Shown here: positions 58,987-64,000 of the stretch, one piece after another
How positions within the stretch are numbered: the first letter of the stretch is position 1
How the letters are laid out: every line of letters begins with the position of its first letter
Assembly: GCA_965204155.1 (NCBI GenBank)
Contig: OZ241971.1
Location: 310,001-374,000, forward strand
From: UBA6522 sp965204155
GTDB lineage: Bacteria > Pseudomonadota > Gammaproteobacteria > Steroidobacterales > Rariloculaceae
DNA length: 64,000 nucleotides
Direction: 5' to 3'
Notes under the pieces: generated by a model
The model's input: only the letters and a program-made list of their open reading frames with translations
What the model was told of the DNA's origin: nothing
Database searches by the model: none
Made by a program: the position numbers and the translations under genes

Positions 58987-61986
58987 ATGCGTACACTGGT
59001 GTTCATTTCGGGATTGGCCGCTGTCGCGGCGTCCGCGCAGGAATCTGCGGTTTCGGGATCGTCGGGGGAGGATGCCGTCATCGAGCAGATCATCGTGACG
59101 GCGACCCGGCGCGAGGAGTCCGTCACCGACGTTCCGCTGGCGGTGTCGGCGTATGACGCCGAGCGGATCGAACTCAGCCGCGTGACCGACATCATGGAGT
59201 TGATGCGCGTGGCGCCGAGCTTTCACGTCGCCTCCGGCCAGGCGGAATCGGTCGGAGTGACGGCACGGATTCGGGGCGTCGGCACGAACAGCGACAACCC
59301 GGGACTGGAGTCTTCCGTCGGGATGTACATCGACGGGGTGTACCGCAACCGCGCCACGGTGGGTTTCACGGAGCTGGGCGCAATCGAGCGCATCGAGGTA
59401 CTGCGCGGGCCGCAGGGTACGCTGTTCGGGCGCAACAGCTCGGCCGGGGTGGTCAGCATCATCACCGCTCTGCCGGACCCCGAGGGATCGGGCTACGCCG
59501 ACATCAGCATCGGCTCCTACGGCACGAACCGGGTCGAGGCCGGCGTCAGCGGCGGCATCGGGCAGGATACCTCGGCACGGCTGGACGCAGTGTTCTTCCA
59601 GCGCGACGGGTTTCTGGAGGACCTCAACTACGATCGCAGTTTCAACAACCGCGATCGCACGTTCCTTCGCGGGCAGCTTGTTTTCGAGCCCTCCGACACA
59701 GTGCGCCTGCGGCTGATCGGCGACTACAGCGACCGCGGGGAAAACTGCTGTGCGGCGGTGGGCCTGATCGAGGGACCCACCGCGCCGGTGGTCAATCGGA
59801 TCGCCCGGGCCGGGAATCCGGATACGGTGGGTATCGCCTTCGATCCTTATGCCCGCGGAGCCACCGTCACGGAGACGTCCGGTTACTACCAGGCCGTCGA
59901 GGAAGGCGGGGTGTCGCTGGAGATCGACGCGGACCTGCCGTTCGCCCGCTTGGTGAGCGTGACCGCGAAGCGGGACTGGGAAACGGCTCGCGAGCAGGAC
60001 ATCGACTTTTCCGCGATGGACATCGGCGAAAGGCCGCTCGGCGAATACAAACTGGGATTCGAGACGTTCAGCCAGGAACTTCGGTTCAGCGGCCGGAACG
60101 GTCCGCTGGACTGGCTGGTGGGCGCGTACTTTGCCGACGAGCGGCTGCCGTACGAGGATGCGCTCGATTTCGGGGTGCACTACAGCCCGTACGCAAACGG
60201 CATCGCCGCCCAGGCCGCGGCCGGGATCGGCGCCGGATTCGACGGATTCCGCCAGCTTGCACAGATCGATGCGCTGGAGGCCGGGGCGGCCGGAATCGCC
60301 CAGGGTGCCGCGGGATTGTCCGCCGGGCTGGCGGGTCTGTCTGCGGGTCTGGCGCCACTGGGCGCCGCGTTCGCGCAGTTCGCACCGCATCTGCCGCCGG
60401 GATATCCGTTGCCTGTGGTGCCGACAGTTCCGGCGGCGCCGACGCTGTCGGGCACGTTGCCGTCTTTTCCCGGCTTCGAGTACGGCAACTGGCTGGCGAA
60501 TGGCGGGTATGAAGGCATTTCAGGAGCCGGCTTCCACGGTAATGGCGTGCGCGATTCGTTCGAGCAGGAATCGCGTTCCTGGGCGCTGTTCACCCACAAT
60601 ACGGTGGAACTGCAGAACGATTTCGAACTGACGCTGGGCTTGCGCTACACGGTTGAAGACAAGTCCATGACGGCGAATCTTCGCTCCACCGACCAGGTTT
60701 GCCTGCCTTTCAGCCAACGGTTTCTGGGTTCGCTGCAAGCGAACCGGGAGTACCTGCAGGGTGTAGGCGCCTATGCGCAGGCACTCGGGACTTATTCGGC
60801 ACAACTGCGGGGACTGTCGGTGCCGACGGAGGAACTGAAGGACTTCGCTGCCAGCCTCACCCACGAACCCAGCTTTTTGCCGCCGGAACTCGCTGCCATG
60901 CTTCCGCCGGGATTGCCCGAGCAGCTTCACGGGCTGATTGACGGAGCGGAGCAACTCGATCGGGCCGCGCACGGCATTCTGGCCGGAGCGGACCAGTTGC
61001 TTCCGGGACTGCCCCAGGTGGCGGCCGGCGGCCACCAACTTCTGACCGACCCCGCCCTGGTCGGGGGCCTGGGCGCCATGGTCGCGCTGGGTTGTACGCC
61101 CTTTACGGACCCTTCGCTGGACGGGGCTTACGCAGGCGCACTGGATGAGAGCGAGACTACCGGGACGCTGCGGATTTCCCGAAACATGGGCGATCACCTG
61201 CTGTACGGGGGTTACGCCCGGGGCTACAAGGCAGGCGGATTCAACATGGACCGAACCGGGTTGTCCAGCCCGATCCTGACCGCGTTGGCGGGTACGCCCA
61301 TCGCACCGTCGATCGATCAATGGATCTTTCTCCCCGAAACCGTCGACTCGTTCGAGCTGGGCGGAAAGTTCAGCCTCGACGACTGGCGCGCGCTGCTCGA
61401 TGTCAGCGTCTTTCAGGAGGAGTTCGAGGGCTATCAGCTCACGGCGTTCACGGGATTTGCGTTCGAAGCGCTGAATATTCCGGAAGTCACTTCGCGGGGC
61501 GTTGAGATCGAGGCGCGCGGTACCGTCAACGGCGCCATCGACCTTTTCGGGGGCGTGACGTACGCCGATGTGCGCTTCGGGGACAGCGCCGAGCACGGTT
61601 ACCGCGCCGGACAGCAACTGACGCACGCGCCGAAACTGACGGGCGTGGGCGGCATCACGTTACGCTTTCCGCTGGGTCCCCTGGCAGGCGTGTTCCATTT
61701 CGACGCCCGCTACACGGGAGAACACAATACCGGGGCGGACCTTGACATCGAGAAGATTCAGCAAGCCTACACCGTGGCCAATGCCAGGCTGATCTTTCGG
61801 TCCGCCGGAATATCGCCCTGGACGGTGGACTTCTGGGTTCAGAACGTATTCGACGAGAATTTCGCGATTACGGTATTCGACGCACCCCTGCAGGGCAGCG
61901 GCACAGGCCCCGGATCGACACAGACATTCAACGCATTCATCGGCGACCCGCGCGTTTACGGCGTGAGTGTCCGGTATGACTTCTGA
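58987..61986 (+). CDS. TonB-dependent receptor with long helical insertions
   Basis: A 999-residue outer-membrane receptor from ATG 58987 with a short signal peptide ending VAASAQ. The TonB-box region IEQIIVTATRREESVTDVPL is followed by a plug domain (RIRGVGTNSDNPGLESSVGM, YIDGVYRNRATVGF, VLRGPQGTLFGRNSSAGVV) and a barrel ending VRYDF. Two segments are unusual. About residues 394-500 contain GAAGIAQGAAGLSAGLAGLS-type repeats and a Pro-rich tail; about residues 578-698 contain LQGVGAYAQALGTYSAQLRG and PEQLHGLIDGAEQLDRAAHG. Both fall where extracellular loops are expected and may form helical hairpins. The ligand is unknown. Confidence 0.9.
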   Translation: MRTLVFISGLAAVAASAQESAVSGSSGEDAVIEQIIVTATRREESVTDVPLAVSAYDAERIELSRVTDIMELMRVAPSFHVASGQAESVGVTARIRGVGTNSDNPGLESSVGMYIDGVYRNRATVGFTELGAIERIEVLRGPQGTLFGRNSSAGVVSIITALPDPEGSGYADISIGSYGTNRVEAGVSGGIGQDTSARLDAVFFQRDGFLEDLNYDRSFNNRDRTFLRGQLVFEPSDTVRLRLIGDYSDRGENCCAAVGLIEGPTAPVVNRIARAGNPDTVGIAFDPYARGATVTETSGYYQAVEEGGVSLEIDADLPFARLVSVTAKRDWETAREQDIDFSAMDIGERPLGEYKLGFETFSQELRFSGRNGPLDWLVGAYFADERLPYEDALDFGVHYSPYANGIAAQAAAGIGAGFDGFRQLAQIDALEAGAAGIAQGAAGLSAGLAGLSAGLAPLGAAFAQFAPHLPPGYPLPVVPTVPAAPTLSGTLPSFPGFEYGNWLANGGYEGISGAGFHGNGVRDSFEQESRSWALFTHNTVELQNDFELTLGLRYTVEDKSMTANLRSTDQVCLPFSQRFLGSLQANREYLQGVGAYAQALGTYSAQLRGLSVPTEELKDFAASLTHEPSFLPPELAAMLPPGLPEQLHGLIDGAEQLDRAAHGILAGADQLLPGLPQVAAGGHQLLTDPALVGGLGAMVALGCTPFTDPSLDGAYAGALDESETTGTLRISRNMGDHLLYGGYARGYKAGGFNMDRTGLSSPILTALAGTPIAPSIDQWIFLPETVDSFELGGKFSLDDWRALLDVSVFQEEFEGYQLTAFTGFAFEALNIPEVTSRGVEIEARGTVNGAIDLFGGVTYADVRFGDSAEHGYRAGQQLTHAPKLTGVGGITLRFPLGPLAGVFHFDARYTGEHNTGADLDIEKIQQAYTVANARLIFRSAGISPWTVDFWVQNVFDENFAITVFDAPLQGSGTGPGSTQTFNAFIGDPRVYGVSVRYDF

Positions 61987-62165
61987 GTCCGAGGCGCGGT
62001 TTCGGAGCAGCGCGGAGGTGAATCGGCCGGTCGGATCGAAGCACCGGTTTGTTCCAATAATTGCCCGCCGCAACAGTTCCGCAGAGTTCGGGGAGCGCTT
62101 TCCCGTGTTCAACCCACTACCAGCACCAAGGCATTGTCGTGTCGCGCCTGGTCAGGAGCGCGGTA

Positions 62166-64000
62166 CTAGTGCACGGCTGTTTCGTATCGAACTCCAGCCG
62201 GCACCGGCACAGGCTGAAACACCGTGACGCCGTGGCTCCCGGACGTTGGCTGAGACGCATCGACCGCGACGAACGCCGTGTAATCGGAAATCAGTTCGTA
62301 CTCCAGCGCCGTCTGCCGGATCAGGTCTTCCAGTTCGCCGAACGGATCGGCGGTCCAGACACGGCTGTTCATCAGGTCGGCGATGCGCAGCCGCGCCCAG
62401 ATCTGCGGCAGAAACGCATGGACAGGCTCGTGTTCGCCGGTCGGAACAGCGAACTCGATCCGTTCTCCGCCGGCGCTGCCGTGCACGATCGGATCGCCCG
62501 GCTCGCCCCGGTATCGGCCGGTGACGATCACCGGCCGGCCGACGAACAGGTCGGGCAGGCGGGTCGGGTACACGGCGTTGACCTGCATGTCGCCCCAGTC
62601 GATACTGACGTCGGCAAGCGCCGGGTGGCTGATCCTGTCGAAGAAGTCGTTCATCACATCGCTGCCGGAATCGTTGAGGCCAAGGTAGGCGACGGCGCCC
62701 CGTCCGGCCACGGCCATCCGTTCGAGCAGGTAGCGATTGGGCGAGGATCCCACGCCGAAACTGAAGATTCTCGACTCGCCGATGGACCGGTGGATTTCGC
62801 TCAGAATATCGGCCTCGTTGCCGATGTAGCCATCGGTCAGGAACGTCACGAATCGCAGCCGCCGCCGATCGTGCGGAAAGTCGAGCGCGGCGCGGATGCC
62901 CTCGATCATCATCGTGCCGCCGCTGCCGTTTAGCGACGCAACGTATTGCTTCGCACGCTGAATGTTCCTGCGTGTGGCCCGCACGGGCTCGTCGCCGAAC
63001 TGGCTTGCGTTGTTCGAGAACCGGATGACCTGAAAGGTGTCGCCGGGTTCCAGCCGGTCCAGCGCTCTCAGAATCGCGGCCCTGGCCTGGGCCAGGGGTT
63101 GCCCGTCCATGGACCCGGAGCAATCCAGCACGAACACCAGTTCCAGCGGATGCCTGCGCAAGTTCTCCAGGTCGTCAGGCGGATACAGCATCATCGTGAA
63201 GTACCCCTGATCGGGCTCCTCGGGGTCTGCGTAACTCAGCAGGTTCGACTTGATCCGCCCGCCCGCCACCTTGAAATCGAGCACGAAATCCCGGTTCGGA
63301 ATCGTGCTCCGGTTGGCGAGCTGGATGGTCGCGGTGCCTTCGCCGGTGCGCACGTCTTCAATCAAATGGCTGGCATCGATGGCCTCGATCTCCACGCCGG
63401 CGTTCAGTTCGACGTTGATGGCGATGTCGTGCCCCGAGCGTTCGCGCGGATGCAGGTACTGCACGGCTACGCGCCGTGAGTCCGGCTGGATCGGGGTGCG
63501 CGGCAGCGCCAGTACGGGATCGGTCGACCCGGGCGGATTGAAGCGCGGCCCGACGACGGTGGGAAACACGAACGAGTACCACCCGTCCCGGTAGGCTAGC
63601 GTGTGAAAGTAGCGGATGTTGACGTCGATCCGGTGGCCGGGCTCGATGTTCGCCACCTTCTGCTCGAAGATGTTGGGGCGGTGCTGGGTGAGCAGGCTCG
63701 CCCGGTACCCCTGCGCGCGGGCTTCCGCATAGATGGCTTCGGCCTCCTCGCGCTCCCTCAGAATACCCCGGATTCGCCGCTCGCCGATGGTCATGACGAA
63801 TTCGCTGACCGCCGCCTTTTCCGGCAGCGGAAACACGTAGACCGCCTCGATCTTTCGGTCGAACGGATTCTCGAACTGCTGGGTGACGTCCACCGTGCTG
63901 ACGTAACCGACGATCTGCGCGCGCACCTCGGTGTGCTTGAGCGGCAACGCCAACTCAACGTCGAGTTCAACTTGATCCTCGTCCGGGAGAAGCGACGCCA
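62166..64000 (-). CDS. VIT and VWA domain protein, 5' end outside the window
   Basis: The minus frame is open to the right edge, so the N-terminus is missing; the first visible residues are ASLLPDEDQVELDVELALPL. The VIT domain (LKHTEVRAQIVGYVSTVDVT, VYVFPLPEKAAVSEFVMTIG) is followed by a VWA domain with an intact MIDAS, VFVLDCSGSMDGQPLAQA, plus SGGTMMIEGIRAAL and FVTFLTDGYIGN. The C-terminal part (LRIADLMNSR, LISDYTAFVAVD) matches inter-alpha-trypsin-inhibitor heavy-chain-like bacterial proteins, often envelope proteins associated with sortase-like systems in marine proteobacteria. The probable role is metal-dependent protein binding at the cell surface. Confidence 0.9.
   Translation of the reverse strand, partial: ASLLPDEDQVELDVELALPLKHTEVRAQIVGYVSTVDVTQQFENPFDRKIEAVYVFPLPEKAAVSEFVMTIGERRIRGILREREEAEAIYAEARAQGYRASLLTQHRPNIFEQKVANIEPGHRIDVNIRYFHTLAYRDGWYSFVFPTVVGPRFNPPGSTDPVLALPRTPIQPDSRRVAVQYLHPRERSGHDIAINVELNAGVEIEAIDASHLIEDVRTGEGTATIQLANRSTIPNRDFVLDFKVAGGRIKSNLLSYADPEEPDQGYFTMMLYPPDDLENLRRHPLELVFVLDCSGSMDGQPLAQARAAILRALDRLEPGDTFQVIRFSNNASQFGDEPVRATRRNIQRAKQYVASLNGSGGTMMIEGIRAALDFPHDRRRLRFVTFLTDGYIGNEADILSEIHRSIGESRIFSFGVGSSPNRYLLERMAVAGRGAVAYLGLNDSGSDVMNDFFDRISHPALADVSIDWGDMQVNAVYPTRLPDLFVGRPVIVTGRYRGEPGDPIVHGSAGGERIEFAVPTGEHEPVHAFLPQIWARLRIADLMNSRVWTADPFGELEDLIRQTALEYELISDYTAFVAVDASQPTSGSHGVTVFQPVPVPAGVRYETAVH

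Noticed and set aside
58525..60390. 621-codon minus-strand frame
   Set aside because: Opposes the TonB receptor gene, which has all family motifs; the composition is not protein-like.
1..64000. CRISPR arrays, diversity-generating retroelements, tRNA or rRNA genes
   Set aside because: No regularly spaced repeats with unique spacers, no reverse transcriptase motif and no tRNA/rRNA-like sequence were recognised by eye; a dedicated scan (CRISPR finder, tRNAscan) would be decisive.

Overview
The window is high-GC Pseudomonadota DNA. It is most likely from a marine-type gammaproteobacterium: it has a TonB-dependent receptor with an 'EQIIVTATRR' plug, a DUF6152/DUF3500 pair, a secreted amidohydrolase next to an exported RidA-like protein, a VIT/VWA protein and a choice-of-anchor-B lipoprotein. 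That assignment is inferred from gene families; no rRNA or tRNA gene was seen.

Layout. (1) 1-7660, chromosomal-looking genes: a partial anchored protein, an outer-membrane barrel, a choice-of-anchor-B lipoprotein, a Rieske protein, a kexin-like S8 protease lipoprotein coupled to a small membrane protein, and an NTF2/SnoaL-like protein. (2) 7661-8615, gene-poor, AT-rich, with palindromes. (3) 8616-38640, a conjugation module. A ParB-like protein and a large MalT/LuxR-type regulator lie on the minus strand. They face a plus-strand F-type (MPF-F) operon: HTH, HTH, traA-like pilin, traL, traE, traK, traB, traV, traC, two HD-fold proteins, a 53-aa membrane protein, trbI, trhF/traF-type peptidase, traW, traU, trbC, traN, traF, traH, traG. 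A counter-oriented membrane gene follows, then traD and a MobF relaxase traI. Most junctions are 1-11 nt overlaps, so the apparatus reads as one translationally coupled operon. No integrase, ParA, replication gene, entry-exclusion gene or proven oriT was found, so whether this is an ICE or a captured plasmid segment is unresolved. (4) 38641-47022, a mosaic of small lipoprotein, membrane and zinc-ribbon genes, a STAS protein, a secreted DUF4189/MORN protein, decayed genes (DUF3500, a two-component system) and the amidohydrolase/RidA pair. (5) 47023-58986, a visibly AT-richer accessory stretch with secreted and lipoprotein genes, an IS3-family remnant, a porin-like barrel, a second STAS gene and repeated STAS-derived fragments carrying a sigma70-like promoter. 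(6) 58987-64000, a TonB-dependent receptor with large helical insertions and a partial VIT/VWA protein.

Most notable: two adjacent HD-fold (YfbR/phage phosphohydrolase-like) proteins, translationally coupled between traC and trbI, both appear to have lost the metal-binding residues, so they are probably structural or regulatory pseudoenzymes of the transfer apparatus. Other signals are a 27-nt imperfect direct repeat centred on a 16-bp palindrome (8521 and 58288) bracketing about 50 kb, a family of TTAGTAG-based palindromes in AT-rich islands, 15-18-nt minisatellites inside tra genes, and a promoter-bearing repeat derived from a STAS locus.
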